A DNA stretch of 64,000 nt from Phyllobacterium phragmitis (GTDB lineage Bacteria > Pseudomonadota > Alphaproteobacteria > Rhizobiales > Rhizobiaceae): contig NZ_PVBR01000001.1 of assembly GCF_002980495.1 (NCBI RefSeq), positions 62,001 to 126,000 on the forward strand, written 5' to 3'. Below the pieces are notes generated by a model. The model was not told the DNA's origin. It saw only the letters and a program-made list of their open reading frames with translations, and searched no databases. The translations under genes were made by a program, and so were the position numbers. Positions 26,387 through 34,813 of this stretch are shown piece by piece (position 1 is the stretch's first letter; each line of letters starts with the position of its first letter).

Positions 26387-27136
26387 GTGGCTAACGATCC
26401 GATCCATCAGTTCCAGGTCTCCAGATGGATTCCTATCGACATCGGCGGGGTCGATCTGTCCTTCACCAATGTTTCGGCCTTCATGGTGATGACGGTCGTG
26501 GTGGCGTCAGGCTTCCTCTTCCTGACGTCGTCGAGCCGCGGTCTCGTTCCGACCAGGCTGCAGTCGGTTTCCGAAATGGCCTATGAATTCGTCGCCTCGG
26601 CGTTACGGGATTCGGCCGGATCGCAGGGCATGAAATTCTTCCCCTTCGTGTTCTCGCTGTTCATGTTCGTCCTGGTTGCCAATTTCCTTGGCCTGTTTCC
26701 TTATTTCTATACGGTGACGAGCCAGATCATCGTCACCTTCGCGCTGTCGATTCTCGTTATCGGCACCGTCGTCATCTATGGCTTCTGGAAACATGGCTTC
26801 GGCTTTCTCAAGCTTTTCGTGCCGAGTGGTGTTCCCGCGATCATCGTGCCGCTGGTGGTTCTGATCGAGATCATTTCCTTCCTTTCCCGCCCCGTCAGCC
26901 TGTCGGTTCGTCTTTTCGCCAACATGCTGGCCGGCCACATCACGCTGAAGGTCTTCGCCGGCTTCGTCGTGTCGCTCAGCGCCCTTGGCGCGGTCGGCAT
27001 CGGCGGCGCGATCCTGCCGCTGCTCATGACGGTGGCGATCACCGCGCTCGAGTTCCTCGTGGCCTTTCTTCAGGCCTATGTCTTCACCGTGCTCACCTGC
27101 ATGTACATCAATGATGCGGTACATCCGGGGCACTGA
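26387..27136 (+). CDS. atpB: ATP synthase Fo subunit a
   Basis: A 249-residue membrane protein that forms the proton half-channels next to the c ring. The essential arginine is in [13 protein letters not shown], and [21 protein letters not shown] is the conserved last helix ([10 protein letters not shown] core). Start is a GTG in GAGGTTAAGGTGGCT or nearby ATG-equivalent; family length fits. It lies between atpI and atpE. Confidence 0.97.
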   Translation: MANDPIHQFQVSRWIPIDIGGVDLSFTNVSAFMVMTVVVASGFLFLTSSSRGLVPTRLQSVSEMAYEFVASALRDSAGSQGMKFFPFVFSLFMFVLVANFLGLFPYFYTVTSQIIVTFALSILVIGTVVIYGFWKHGFGFLKLFVPSGVPAIIVPLVVLIEIISFLSRPVSLSVRLFANMLAGHITLKVFAGFVVSLSALGAVGIGGAILPLLMTVAITALEFLVAFLQAYVFTVLTCMYINDAVHPGH

Positions 27137-27203
27137 GTTTCGCCGGCGGATTTCCGCCAGAACCAAAATCCGCCGTTAATTTTCAATCCAGAAGGAGTTC
27201 ACC

Positions 27204-27431
27204 ATGGAAGCGGAAGCAGCAAAGTACATCGGCGCCGGTCTCGCCTGTTTCGGTATGGCCGGTACGGCCCTCGGCCTCGGCAATATCTTCGGCAATTATC
27301 TCTCCGGCGCTCTGCGCAACCCGTCCGCCGCCGACAGCCAGTTCGGCCGTCTGGTGTTCGGTTTCGCCGTGACGGAAGCTCTGGGCATCTTCTCGCTGCT
27401 CATCGCGCTTCTGCTCCTGTTCGCCGTCTGA
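27204..27431 (+). CDS. atpE: ATP synthase Fo subunit c
   Basis: A 75-residue hairpin of two membrane helices. The first carries [21 protein letters not shown] with the polar loop RNPSA; the proton-carrying acidic residue is Glu in [13 protein letters not shown] of helix 2. CAGAAGGAG lies 7 bp before the ATG, a strong ribosome binding site as expected for the most abundant subunit. It is followed by an unusually long gap of 292 bp with stem-loops. Confidence 0.97.
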   Translation: MEAEAAKYIGAGLACFGMAGTALGLGNIFGNYLSGALRNPSAADSQFGRLVFGFAVTEALGIFSLLIALLLLFAV

Positions 27432-27442
27432 TCGGCGGATTT

Positions 27443-27694
27443 GAACTGGCCGGCCGTGCACGGACGTGACCTCTTGAGGCACGGTTGTCGCGGCCGGTTC
27501 TTGCTTTACAGCGCTGCCATGTCGAATTGTGTCCATATGGATGCAGCATGAAAGGCGCTGTAGCAGCCGAAAAATCGATTCCGATTTTGCGGCTGATGCT
27601 GTAGAGCACCGTGCATCCGAGGGATGTATGAGGACGCTCTGACGTTTCAGCCTGCGCATGATCTTTTCCGGACGATATTCTTTCCGGATCATGC
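27443..27694. promoter_or_regulatory. Stem-loop cluster between atpE and the b' gene
   Basis: Three inverted repeats in the 292-bp gap: 27443-27500 (GAACTGGCCG against CGGCCGGTTC with further internal pairing), 27564-27595 (CAGCCGAAAAATCG against CGATTTTGCGGCTG, one mismatch) and 27656-27694 (GCATGATC/GATCATGC). The last is of a dispersed rhizobial repeat type. None is followed by a good T-run. They may stabilise atpE mRNA or damp read-through; alternatively atpF' has its own promoter here. Confidence 0.55.
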
Positions 27695-27723
27695 CGTAGG
27701 TGCCTGAGTAAAGGGGATGATGG

Positions 27724-28353
27724 ATGTTCGTGTCCGCGGCGTTTGCCCAAAGCGAAACCGATTCTCAACCGGCTGAAGCACCGGCGGTTGATCATGGTGC
27801 CCCTGCCGGGGGCGCCGAAGCCGTGCACACCGAAACCGGAGTGCCGCACGAGGCCGGTCACACCGGCGTCTTTCCACCGTTCGATTCCACCCATTATGCG
27901 TCGCAGCTTCTGTGGCTGGCGATAACCTTCGGGCTCTTCTATCTCTTCCTGTCGCGCGTGGTTCTGCCGCGCATCGGCAGCGTGATCGAGACCCGCCGCG
28001 ATCGTATCGAGCAGGATCTTGAACAGGCCACCCGCATGAAGCAGGATGCCGACAGCGCCATAGCGGCCTATGAACAGGATCTGGCCGAGGCCCGCATCAA
28101 GGCCGGCGGTATCGCACAGGAGGCCCGTGACGCCGCCAAGACCAAGGCGGAGAGCGAGCGCGCCACCGTCGAGGCGGCACTTGAAGCCAAGCTCTCCGAA
28201 GCCGAAGCCCGGATCGCCGCGATCAAGGCGAAGGCGATGAACGATGTCGGAACCATCGCCGAGGATACGGCAACCGAGATCGTCGGCAAGCTCATCGGCG
28301 GAAGCGTTGACAAGGCTTCCGTATCAGCCGCAATCAAAGCCGTTCGCGGCTGA
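27724..28353 (+). CDS. atpG: ATP synthase Fo subunit b'
   Basis: A 209-residue peripheral-stalk subunit. The N-terminal 55 residues are Ala/Glu/His-rich and include a signal-like start ([10 protein letters not shown]); one span at about 62-80 ([20 protein letters not shown]) is followed by a long coiled coil to the end. Paired b/b' genes are usual in alphaproteobacteria and phototrophs; b and b' form a heterodimer linking Fo to F1. Symbol use varies (atpG, atpF2, atpX). Confidence 0.93.
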   Translation: MFVSAAFAQSETDSQPAEAPAVDHGAPAGGAEAVHTETGVPHEAGHTGVFPPFDSTHYASQLLWLAITFGLFYLFLSRVVLPRIGSVIETRRDRIEQDLEQATRMKQDADSAIAAYEQDLAEARIKAGGIAQEARDAAKTKAESERATVEAALEAKLSEAEARIAAIKAKAMNDVGTIAEDTATEIVGKLIGGSVDKASVSAAIKAVRG

Positions 28354-28364
28354 AGGAGGACGAC

Positions 28365-28844
28365 ATGGACGCTTCATTCTGGGCACTCGTCGCTCTTATC
28401 ATTTTCGCTGGCATCATCGTCTATATGAAGGTGCCGAAGGTGCTCGCCCGTTCGCTCGACGAGCGCGCCGACCGCATCAGGAACGAGCTCGATGAGGCCC
28501 GCCGTCTGCGCGAGGAAGCCCAGCAGCTTCTGGCCGAATACCAGCGCAAGCGCAAGGAAGCCGAGAAGGAAGCCGGCGAGATCCTGACCGCAGCGCAGCG
28601 CGAGGCCCGTGCGCTTCTTGAGGAAGCCAAGCAGAAGACGGAAGACTATGTCACCCGCCGCAACAAGCTGGCCGAGCAGAAGATCGCGCAGGCCGAGTCG
28701 GAGGCGATCAACGAGGTCCGCTCTTCGGCCGTCGACATGGCCGTCTCCGCGGCGGGACGCCTCATCGCCGACAAGCTCGACACGAAGGCCGTGGGCGAAT
28801 TGTTCAAGCAGTCCGTCGGCGAAGTGAAGACACGGCTCAACTGA
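28365..28844 (+). CDS. atpF: ATP synthase Fo subunit b
   Basis: A 159-residue subunit with one N-terminal span (FWALVALIIFAGIIVYM) and a charged coiled coil (RIRNELDEARRLREEAQQLL). It dimerises with b' encoded 11 bp upstream. A GAAGGAGG Shine-Dalgarno precedes the ATG. It is the last gene of the Fo operon and is followed by a clear terminator; the F1 genes are elsewhere, as usual in rhizobia. Confidence 0.96.
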   Translation: MDASFWALVALIIFAGIIVYMKVPKVLARSLDERADRIRNELDEARRLREEAQQLLAEYQRKRKEAEKEAGEILTAAQREARALLEEAKQKTEDYVTRRNKLAEQKIAQAESEAINEVRSSAVDMAVSAAGRLIADKLDTKAVGELFKQSVGEVKTRLN

Positions 28845-28880
28845 GCCGGCGCTTTTTCATCGATTCGAAATTGAATCCGA

Positions 28881-28909
28881 ACGCCGCCGCAAGGCGGCGT
28901 TTTTCGTTT
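28881..28909 (+). terminator. Rho-independent terminator of the atp Fo operon
   Basis: ACGCCGCC-GCAA-GGCGGCGT stem with a GCAA tetraloop followed by TTTTCGTTT, 37 bp after the atpF stop. This is the clearest intrinsic terminator in the window. Confidence 0.88.
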
Positions 28910-28977
28910 GGTGCGTGGGTGCTTGCTTCCCATCTGGCGCCCCAGCGAGCCTGCGAATCCAGCAAGACAAATAAGAT

Positions 28978-29057
28978 GGGCGCGTTTCATCTCACCCCCC
29001 TCTGGCCGCCCTTCGACAAGCTCAGGAGGCCAGAGGGGGGTGAGATGAAACGCGCCC
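28978..29057. repeat. Perfect 30-bp palindrome around CTTCGACAAGCTCAGG (family G)
   Basis: Left arm 28978-29007 and right arm 29028-29057 are exact reverse complements over 30 bases, with loop GCCCTTCGACAAGCTCAGGA. It lies between the atpF terminator and the 3' end of rnhB. An imperfect copy is at 25319. Confidence 0.9.
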
Positions 29058-29077
29058 ACCCCAAAGCAATCCACCTC

Positions 29078-29743
29078 TCACTCCGCGGGAAAACGCCCCT
29101 TGATCGGTGCGAAGGTGTAGCGGTGCAGGCCGCGCAGGGGGCCGTGGGCCTCAATGGCCGAGCGATGCCGCACCGTGGCGTACCCCGCATGCGCCTCGAG
29201 GCCGTAGGCGGGGTGATGGGCGCCCGCCCGCTGCATCATGCGGTCGCGGGTGACCTTGGCGACGATGGAGGCGGCGGCGATCGAGATCGAGCGCTGGTCG
29301 CCCTTGACGAGGGCGCTGCCCTCGCACCGCAATCCCCAGGGCACATCGCAGCCGTCGATCAGCGCATGAGACGGCGCCAATGTCAGCCCGGCTGCCGCGC
29401 GGCGCATGGCTTCGAGCGCCGCCTTGCGGATATCCGACCGGTCGATGGCCGGCGCACAGAGGCTCGCCACCGAAACCGCCAGGGCCTGCGAGAGAATGAT
29501 CTCGAAGAGCGTCTCGCGCATGGAAGCGGTCAGCTTCTTGGAATCATCGAGACCTTCGGGAAGCCGTTCCGCATCCAGGATCACCGCCGCCGCCACCACC
29601 GGTCCGGCCAGCGGGCCACGGCCTGCTTCGTCGATGCCTGCGATAGGGCGGACGCCTCTCTTGAGCAGCCGCAACTCGCTGGAAAAATCCGGCTTGAGCG
29701 GCATGTCGAAAAGGAGCGGAGAATCGGTAAGCGCGCGTGTCAT
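29078..29743 (-). CDS. rnhB: Ribonuclease HII
   Basis: A 221-residue type 2 RNase H that removes RNA and single ribonucleotides from [23 protein letters not shown] carries the DEAGRG active-site motif and the -YG-tripeptide-like region; further acidic residues are in DDSKKLT and [10 protein letters not shown] 25-residue N-terminal extension before the catalytic core is common in rhizobial RnhB. It is transcribed alone or after the radical SAM gene 214 bp upstream. Confidence 0.96.
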   Translation of the reverse strand: MTRALTDSPLLFDMPLKPDFSSELRLLKRGVRPIAGIDEAGRGPLAGPVVAAAVILDAERLPEGLDDSKKLTASMRETLFEIILSQALAVSVASLCAPAIDRSDIRKAALEAMRRAAAGLTLAPSHALIDGCDVPWGLRCEGSALVKGDQRSISIAAASIVAKVTRDRMMQRAGAHHPAYGLEAHAGYATVRHRSAIEAHGPLRGLHRYTFAPIKGRFPAE

Positions 29744-29815
29744 TGTGCGGCGACGATCGCATTGCTTCCGGTTCTCCGCAAGACCTCCTGCCGGGGGACG
29801 GGGGCAGGCAGGTCA

Positions 29816-29846
29816 CCGTCGGGCAAGGGGCTCGGTTGCCCGACGG
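29816..29846. promoter_or_regulatory. Perfect stem-loop upstream of rnhB
   Basis: CCGTCGGGCAA and TTGCCCGACGG, an 11-bp perfect inverted repeat with a 9-nt loop, 73 bp upstream of the rnhB start. It could end the upstream radical SAM transcript (no T-run follows on the minus strand) or act in the rnhB leader. Confidence 0.45.
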
Positions 29847-29894
29847 AAGCTTGTCATCTTGCCGGAACCCCGCATGGGGCCCGATAATTCCATA

Positions 29895-29926
29895 ATGCCC
29901 AGATAATCCGACTATGCCCAGATTAT
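29895..29926. promoter_or_regulatory. 13-bp direct repeats upstream of rnhB
   Basis: ATGCCCAGATAAT (29895-29907) and ATGCCCAGATTAT (29914-29926) differ at one base and are spaced 19 bp, close to two helical turns. They look like paired binding sites or a small tandem duplication; no known factor is assigned. Confidence 0.35.
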
Positions 29927-29957
29927 GCATGTGGCGTCTAAAAGTTCCGGACACACA

Positions 29958-31112
29958 TCAAAAAAGTGAAAGTTGTGTCCCGTTTTTTGCCGGCGGCTCG
30001 AAAAGGTCTGCCCTGAGCCGCCGTCTTTGCGTGTTCAGTCCAAGCTTCTTGGCGGCGATTTCGAAGCGCCGGCCGATCTGCCAGGCATAGGGGCCTTCGC
30101 CGCGCATGCGCTTGCCCCATTCAGCGTCGTAATCCTTGCCGCCGCGCATGGAGCGCACCAGCGACATGACATGGCGGTAGCGGTCCGGATAATGCCGCAA
30201 GAGCCATTCCTTGAAGATCGGAGCGACCTCCAGCGGCAGGCGCAAGATGACATAGCCCGCTTCGAGCGCCCCCATCGCATGGGCCGAATCGAGTATCCGC
30301 TCGATCTCGTGATCATTGATGCCGGGAATGACCGGTCCCATCATCACCGAGGCCGGAATACCCGCATCGGCAAGCGCGCGGATCGCCTGCAGTCGCCGCG
30401 TCGGCGTCGACGCGCGTGGTTCCATCGTTCTGGCCAGCCTGGCATCGAGCGTCGTCACCGAGAGCGCCACCTTGGCCAGCCCCTTCTCCGCCATCCGGGC
30501 GAGAATGTCCTGATCGCGCAACACCATCGCGGATTTGGTGACGATGCCGACGGGATGGTTGGCCGCCTCCAGCACTTCGAGGATCTCGCGCATGATGCGC
30601 CATTTCTTCTCGATCGGCTGATAGGGGTCGGTATTGGTGCCGATGGCGATGGTCTTCGCCACATAGCCGGGCTTTGCCAGTTCCTTCTCCAGGAGACGGG
30701 GAGCGTCCGGCTTGGCGAACAGCTTCGATTCGAAATCGAGCCCCGCCGAGAGCCCCATATAGCTGTGCGTCGGACGGGCGAAGCAATAGATGCAGCCGTG
30801 CTCGCAGCCGCGATAGGGGTTGATCGACCGGTCGAAATTGATATCGGGTGAATCATTGCGCGTGATGATCGTGCGCGGCTTCTCGATCTGCACGTCCGTC
30901 TTGAACGGCGCGAGCTCCTCGATCGTGCTCCAGCCATCGTCGAAGACGTGCCGGGACAACGGCTCGAAGCGCCCGGAAGGATTGATGCCGGCGCCGCGCC
31001 CACGCCGCCGCTCATGATCGATGCGCAGGCCCGCTTCCCCGATCAGCGCATTTGCATGCTCCGTCCGGCCCTCTCCGAAAGCTGCTTTGTCAGCATATTG
31101 AATGACATCCAT
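29958..31112 (-). CDS. PA0069 family radical SAM protein
   Basis: A 384-residue radical SAM protein. The 4Fe-4S motif is CEHGCIYC near residue 103 (Cys-x3-Cys-x2-Cys), and RGCEHGCIYCFARPTHSY is characteristic of the spore photoproduct lyase-like COG1533 group. These enzymes cleave SAM to a deoxyadenosyl radical; SPL proper repairs UV thymine lesions, while the role of the PA0069 group is not established. A LexA-type box GAAC-N7-GAAC lies 84 bp upstream, suggesting SOS control. Confidence 0.92.
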   Translation of the reverse strand: MDVIQYADKAAFGEGRTEHANALIGEAGLRIDHERRRGRGAGINPSGRFEPLSRHVFDDGWSTIEELAPFKTDVQIEKPRTIITRNDSPDINFDRSINPYRGCEHGCIYCFARPTHSYMGLSAGLDFESKLFAKPDAPRLLEKELAKPGYVAKTIAIGTNTDPYQPIEKKWRIMREILEVLEAANHPVGIVTKSAMVLRDQDILARMAEKGLAKVALSVTTLDARLARTMEPRASTPTRRLQAIRALADAGIPASVMMGPVIPGINDHEIERILDSAHAMGALEAGYVILRLPLEVAPIFKEWLLRHYPDRYRHVMSLVRSMRGGKDYDAEWGKRMRGEGPYAWQIGRRFEIAAKKLGLNTQRRRLRADLFEPPAKNGTQLSLF

Positions 31113-31195
31113 CGCTTCCTCCTTCCGGAAAATATTCCGAGGTAATCAGCATCGCCGTTCACCGTTTGATGAATCTATTCCTATTTGCGAAATGA

Positions 31196-31210
31196 GAACA
31201 AAGCAAGAAC
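31196..31210. promoter_or_regulatory. LexA box (GAAC-N7-GAAC)
   Basis: GAACAAAGCAAGAAC matches the direct-repeat LexA box of Rhizobiales (GAAC-N7-GAAC, or GTTC-N7-GTTC on the other strand), including the A-rich spacer. It sits between the divergent radical SAM gene (start 31112) and the glycosyltransferase gene (start 31267). Confidence 0.72.
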
Positions 31211-31266
31211 TTTTTTGGATGTGAGCGAAATATGGCATTTTATGCTGCGATGCGATAAGCAAAGCT

Positions 31267-31773
31267 ATGGTATCCGTGATCATCGAAACCAAGAATGCCG
31301 AAGAAGCCCTGGCCCGCACGCTTGCGAGCCTGGTCGGCGCCGCCGTCGAGGGACTGGTGCGCGATGTCATCATCGTCGATCATGGATCGGACGATCATAC
31401 GGACAGGGTGGCCGATGCTGCCGGCTGCACATTCCTGGAAAACCAGCCGCTTCTCGATGCCGTCAGGCGGGCGCGTGGAGAATGGCTGCTGTTTCTGGAG
31501 CCGGGCGCGCGCCTGCTCGACGGTTGGTCGGAGGCCGCGCGCAATCATATCGAAGCCTTGCCGGGCCCGGCGCGCTTCACGCGTTCCAAGATCAACAGGC
31601 CGCGTTTCCTGGCGCGGGTCTTCGGCACCAACGCGCCGCTGAGCGATGGTCTCCTGATGTCGAAGCGTCAGGCTATGGCGCTCCTGAAACCTGGCTATGG
31701 GGCGGAAGATCTGGCGCGGGGCATTGCCGCGCGGCGACTGAAAGGGGAGATCGTCCCTGCCAGTCGGGCGTGA
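31267..31773 (+). CDS. Short family 2 glycosyltransferase-like protein
   Basis: A 168-residue protein with a GT-A fold start: MVSVIIETKNAEEALARTLA, then DVIIVDHGSDDHT with the nucleotide-sugar aspartate, and GEWLLFLEPGARL at the position of the DxD segment (here no clear DxD). It is about half the length of typical family 2 enzymes and lacks a membrane anchor, so it may be a compact or non-catalytic form. It is divergent from the radical SAM gene across a LexA-type box. Confidence 0.8.
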   Translation: MVSVIIETKNAEEALARTLASLVGAAVEGLVRDVIIVDHGSDDHTDRVADAAGCTFLENQPLLDAVRRARGEWLLFLEPGARLLDGWSEAARNHIEALPGPARFTRSKINRPRFLARVFGTNAPLSDGLLMSKRQAMALLKPGYGAEDLARGIAARRLKGEIVPASRA

Positions 31774-31781
31774 GGCAGGAT

Positions 31782-31811
31782 TGGAGCGGTTCCTGTTTTA
31801 ATGGAATCGCG
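31782..31811. repeat. Short palindromic repeat (family F)
   Basis: GAGCGGTTCCTGTTTTAATGGAATCGC, 9 bp after the glycosyltransferase stop; near-identical to the copy at 57868. Confidence 0.6.
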
Positions 31812-31814
31812 AGG

Positions 31815-31976
31815 CGCCCCCCTCTGCCCTGCCGGGCATCTCCCCCGCAGGTGGGGAGATTACGCCTTCATGAAAGTTCGGGGCCAATCGCCAACGTTGC
31901 AGAATGAACGCCAAGAGCCGTGTCAGCCAATCTCCCCCCTTGCGGGGGAGATGTCCGGCAGGACAGAGGGGGGCGC
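31815..31976. repeat. Palindromic repeat family B, copy 1
   Basis: About 160 bp with terminal inverted arms CCCCCCTCTGCCCTGCCGG and CCGGCAGGACAGAGGGGGG; inner arms CATCTCCCCC/GGGGGAGATG. The middle carries TTACGCCTTCATGAAAGTTC and GTGTCAGCCAATCTCCC shared with copies at 43823 and 62516. Confidence 0.85.
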
Positions 31977-32012
31977 TGTCCCGCCAGCGTTTTCTATATG
32001 AAACGAAATGCT

Positions 32013-32564
32013 CTAGAATTTGCCGCGCTTCAGGTGCTCGTCCAGCCGCGGCATGATCTCGATGAAATTGCAGGGCATGTGGCGGTAGTCGAGCTGGAAT
32101 TCCAGAATATTGTCCCATGCATCGCGGCATGCGCCGGGTGAACCGGGCAGCACGAAGACGAAGGTTGCGTTGACGACGCCGCCGGTCGCCCGCGACTGGA
32201 TCGTCGAGGTGCCGATCTTGTCGTAGGAGATGCGGTGGAAGACTTCCGAAAAGCCGTCCATGCGCTTCTCGAAGATCGGTTCGAGCGCTTCCGGCGTCAC
32301 GTCGCGCCCGGTAAAGCCGGTGCCGCCGGTGGTGATGATGACATCGATATTCGGATCGCGCGACCAGAACAGAACCTTCTCGCGGATTTTCTCCTGGTCG
32401 TCTGGAACGATATCGCGGGCGGCAAGATGATGGCCAGCCTTGCCGACCCGCTCGACGAGCGTGTCGCCGGATTTGTCGTCGGCCGGCGTGCGCGTGTCGG
32501 AAACCGTCAATACCGCGATGCCCACGGGCACGAAGGGGCGTGTTTCGCTTGCCATTCCAGTCAT
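32013..32564 (-). CDS. moaB: Molybdenum cofactor biosynthesis protein B
   Basis: A 183-residue MoaB/MogA-type protein that adenylylates or otherwise handles molybdopterin before Mo insertion. The conserved [17 protein letters not shown] motif and [18 protein letters not shown] start are clear. The ATG at 32564 overlaps the ispE stop (ATGA on the minus strand); an upstream in-frame ATG at 32606 lies inside ispE and is less likely. Molybdopterin is also used by formate dehydrogenases, frequent selenoproteins, but the sel genes are far away. Confidence 0.93.
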   Translation of the reverse strand: MTGMASETRPFVPVGIAVLTVSDTRTPADDKSGDTLVERVGKAGHHLAARDIVPDDQEKIREKVLFWSRDPNIDVIITTGGTGFTGRDVTPEALEPIFEKRMDGFSEVFHRISYDKIGTSTIQSRATGGVVNATFVFVLPGSPGACRDAWDNILEFQLDYRHMPCNFIEIMPRLDEHLKRGKF

Positions 32565-33499
32565 GACTCCGATGTTGACCGTGTTTCGGTCGCCACCACG
32601 AACCATTGCGGATGACGCGCCCTGAGGAACGCCGCCGCCCGTGCCGCCGCAGCATTATCGCCAAAGACCGCAAAGCAGGTCGCCCCCGATCCCGACATCT
32701 GTGTGAAACGCGCGCCCGTTTGGACAAAAAGGTCGAGAAGGCCGGCCAGCCCGGGGGCAAGCGTCAGCGACGCGGCATAAAGATCGTTGCGCGTGCCCTG
32801 GAGATAGGCGCAGACCTCCTCGATGACTGAAAACGCCGGCGGGGAGGGGAGCGGCGGATGGTCCCGGCGCAAGAGCGCCTGGAAAACCTGCGGCGTCGAG
32901 AGCCCGGTGCCGTCATTGGCCAGCACGATCGGCAGCGATGGAAAGCGCGAGACGGGATCGAGCGCTTCACCGATGCCGCGCGCAACAAGCGGCAGCCCCG
33001 TTTGCTGGCCATGCAGGCACATCGGCAGATCCGCGCCGAGCGAAAGCCCGATTTCGCAAAGCGCCGGCATGTCGAGATCGAGCGCCCATAGCCTGTTGAG
33101 CGCGATGAGTGCTGCGGCCGCATCGCTCGATCCGCCGCCGATGCCCGATGCGATCGGCAGCTTCTTCTCCAATCTGATGTCGACCGGTCGGGCTCGTGAT
33201 GGAAACCGCGTCCGCAGCGCATCGCGCGCCCGCATGACGAGGTTCGCTCCGTCCGCCGGTACGGCATAGGCGAACGGCCCCGTTACCGCGAAATGGTCCT
33301 GCCGTGCGGGGGAAACGTCGATCTGGTCGCCGAACGCTGCGAAGGCCACCAGGCTTTCAAGCAGATGATAGCCGTCATCGCGCCGGCCCGTGACATGCAA
33401 AGCCAGATTGATCTTGGCGGGCGCAAGGAGCGAGATGGTTTCACGCGCCGAGAGCCGGGGAAGGAGCGGGGAAATATGCCTGTTCATGCGATAGGCCAA
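32561..33499 (-). CDS. ispE: 4-diphosphocytidyl-2-C-methyl-D-erythritol kinase
   Basis: A 312-residue GHMP kinase of the MEP isoprenoid pathway; it phosphorylates CDP-ME at the 2-hydroxyl. Motifs: [19 protein letters not shown] near residue 28 and the ATP loop [15 protein letters not shown]. Starts at 33499 or 33487 (MNRHISP) are both possible. It is followed by moaB with a 4-bp overlap, and a small membrane protein gene lies just upstream. Confidence 0.96.
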   Translation of the reverse strand: MAYRMNRHISPLLPRLSARETISLLAPAKINLALHVTGRRDDGYHLLESLVAFAAFGDQIDVSPARQDHFAVTGPFAYAVPADGANLVMRARDALRTRFPSRARPVDIRLEKKLPIASGIGGGSSDAAAALIALNRLWALDLDMPALCEIGLSLGADLPMCLHGQQTGLPLVARGIGEALDPVSRFPSLPIVLANDGTGLSTPQVFQALLRRDHPPLPSPPAFSVIEEVCAYLQGTRNDLYAASLTLAPGLAGLLDLFVQTGARFTQMSGSGATCFAVFGDNAAAARAAAFLRARHPQWFVVATETRSTSES

Positions 33500-33517
33500 G
33501 TGTCGGGCGGCACAGGA

Positions 33518-33703
33518 TCAATCCTTGCGCACGTGGTATTCGCCTGTCTTCGGATCCTGCACCAGAGTGCCCTGAGCCCGGGTCTGGGCTTCCTTTTCGG
33601 CCTGGCGGATGCGCTGCGAAACCCGTGCGGCCTCACGTTTGAACGAACGGTAGCCATACCAGGCGACCAGGCCGATCAGGATTAAAAAGATGAGCTGCGG
33701 CAT
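33518..33703 (-). CDS. Small single-span membrane protein
   Basis: A 61-residue protein: one N-terminal membrane helix (LIFLILIGLVAWYGY), then a basic and Gln/Glu-rich helix and a C-terminal motif LVQDPKTGEYHVRKD. Similar short proteins occur in many Rhizobiales next to ispE, but I know of no function. It is 18 bp upstream of ispE and probably shares its transcript. Confidence 0.7.
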   Translation of the reverse strand: MPQLIFLILIGLVAWYGYRSFKREAARVSQRIRQAEKEAQTRAQGTLVQDPKTGEYHVRKD

Positions 33704-33781
33704 TGCCTCAAATCCTCAAACCTTGCCTTTCATCATATGCGTCGGGCATCATATGCATCGGGCATGACAATATAGCCTTTT

Positions 33782-34657
33782 TTAAAGGCCGTAGCGCGAC
33801 CATAGGGCTTTTTCCTCCATCGCCGACAAAAGGCCCTCCGTTGCGCCCGCCGCAGCTTGCGCCAAAGGATCGGCTTTGTGAAGACCGACGGAAGGCGTGC
33901 GCCATCCGAGCAGCCCGCGCGGCGCCTGGATCAGCTTCAGCCTGGTCTTCGGCCCGTATTCCCGGCGCAGATGCGAACGCATGTCGCCCAGCCCGTCGAC
34001 GAGGCCGAGCGATTGCCCCTTCACGCCGCTCCAGAACAGCCCGGTGAAGAGGTCCGGATCATCGCAGAGCTTCGCCCCGCGCCGCTCCTTGACGAGATCG
34101 ATGAAGGTCTCGTGCACTTCGAGCTGCAGCGTCTTGAGATGTTCGATATCGCTCTTCTTTTCCGGCTGGAACGGATCGAGCGCCACCTTGTTCCTGCCCG
34201 CCGTATAGACGCGGCGCTCCACGCCGATCTTCTTGATGAGATCCTGAAACCCGAAGGAGGCGGAGACGACGCCGATCGAGCCGACGATCGAGGAGGGATC
34301 GGCAATGATCTCGTCCCCGGCGACAGCGATCATGTAGCCGCCCGAAGCCGCGACATCCTCGATGAAGACATAGACCTTCTTGTTCTTTTCCTCGGCCAGG
34401 TCGCGGATGCGCCGGAAAATCAGCCGCGACTGCACCGGTGAACCGCCAGGCGAGTTGATGGAAAGCGCCACCGCCGGCGCCTCCTTGTCGGAAAAAGCCT
34501 TGTCGAGCACGGCGGCTGTGGTGGCGAGCGAAAGCGTCGGGCGGAACTGGCTGCCGCCTGCCATGATCGCGCCATGCAGGCGCACCACGGGTATTTCGAC
34601 ACGCTCCGGTCGAAAACGGCGCGGCAGGATACGTGAAAGGAAACGGGCCACTCGCAA
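33782..34657 (-). CDS. S49 family peptidase (SppA/SohB-like)
   Basis: A 291-residue serine protease of family S49. The catalytic serine is in VAASGGYMIAVAGD and the general-base lysine is expected in the second part (YTAGRNKVALDPF region). INSPGGSP and VGSIGV are conserved core motifs. It has only a weak N-terminal hydrophobic stretch, so it resembles the short S49 forms. Such proteins degrade cleaved signal peptides at the membrane. Confidence 0.88.
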   Translation of the reverse strand: MRVARFLSRILPRRFRPERVEIPVVRLHGAIMAGGSQFRPTLSLATTAAVLDKAFSDKEAPAVALSINSPGGSPVQSRLIFRRIRDLAEEKNKKVYVFIEDVAASGGYMIAVAGDEIIADPSSIVGSIGVVSASFGFQDLIKKIGVERRVYTAGRNKVALDPFQPEKKSDIEHLKTLQLEVHETFIDLVKERRGAKLCDDPDLFTGLFWSGVKGQSLGLVDGLGDMRSHLRREYGPKTRLKLIQAPRGLLGWRTPSVGLHKADPLAQAAAGATEGLLSAMEEKALWSRYGL

Positions 34658-34813
34658 CTCCAGGTATTATTTTCAGAGCGCCGCTTGGATACCAAGGACG
34701 CTCCATCGCTTTGTTCATCTATACTGACGGCAAGACGCTGCAATCAGCTTTTCGCATGTAAGTGCGAAAAGCAAAAGCACAATGCCCCGGCATTTATAGC
34801 AGGCGATTTCCGC

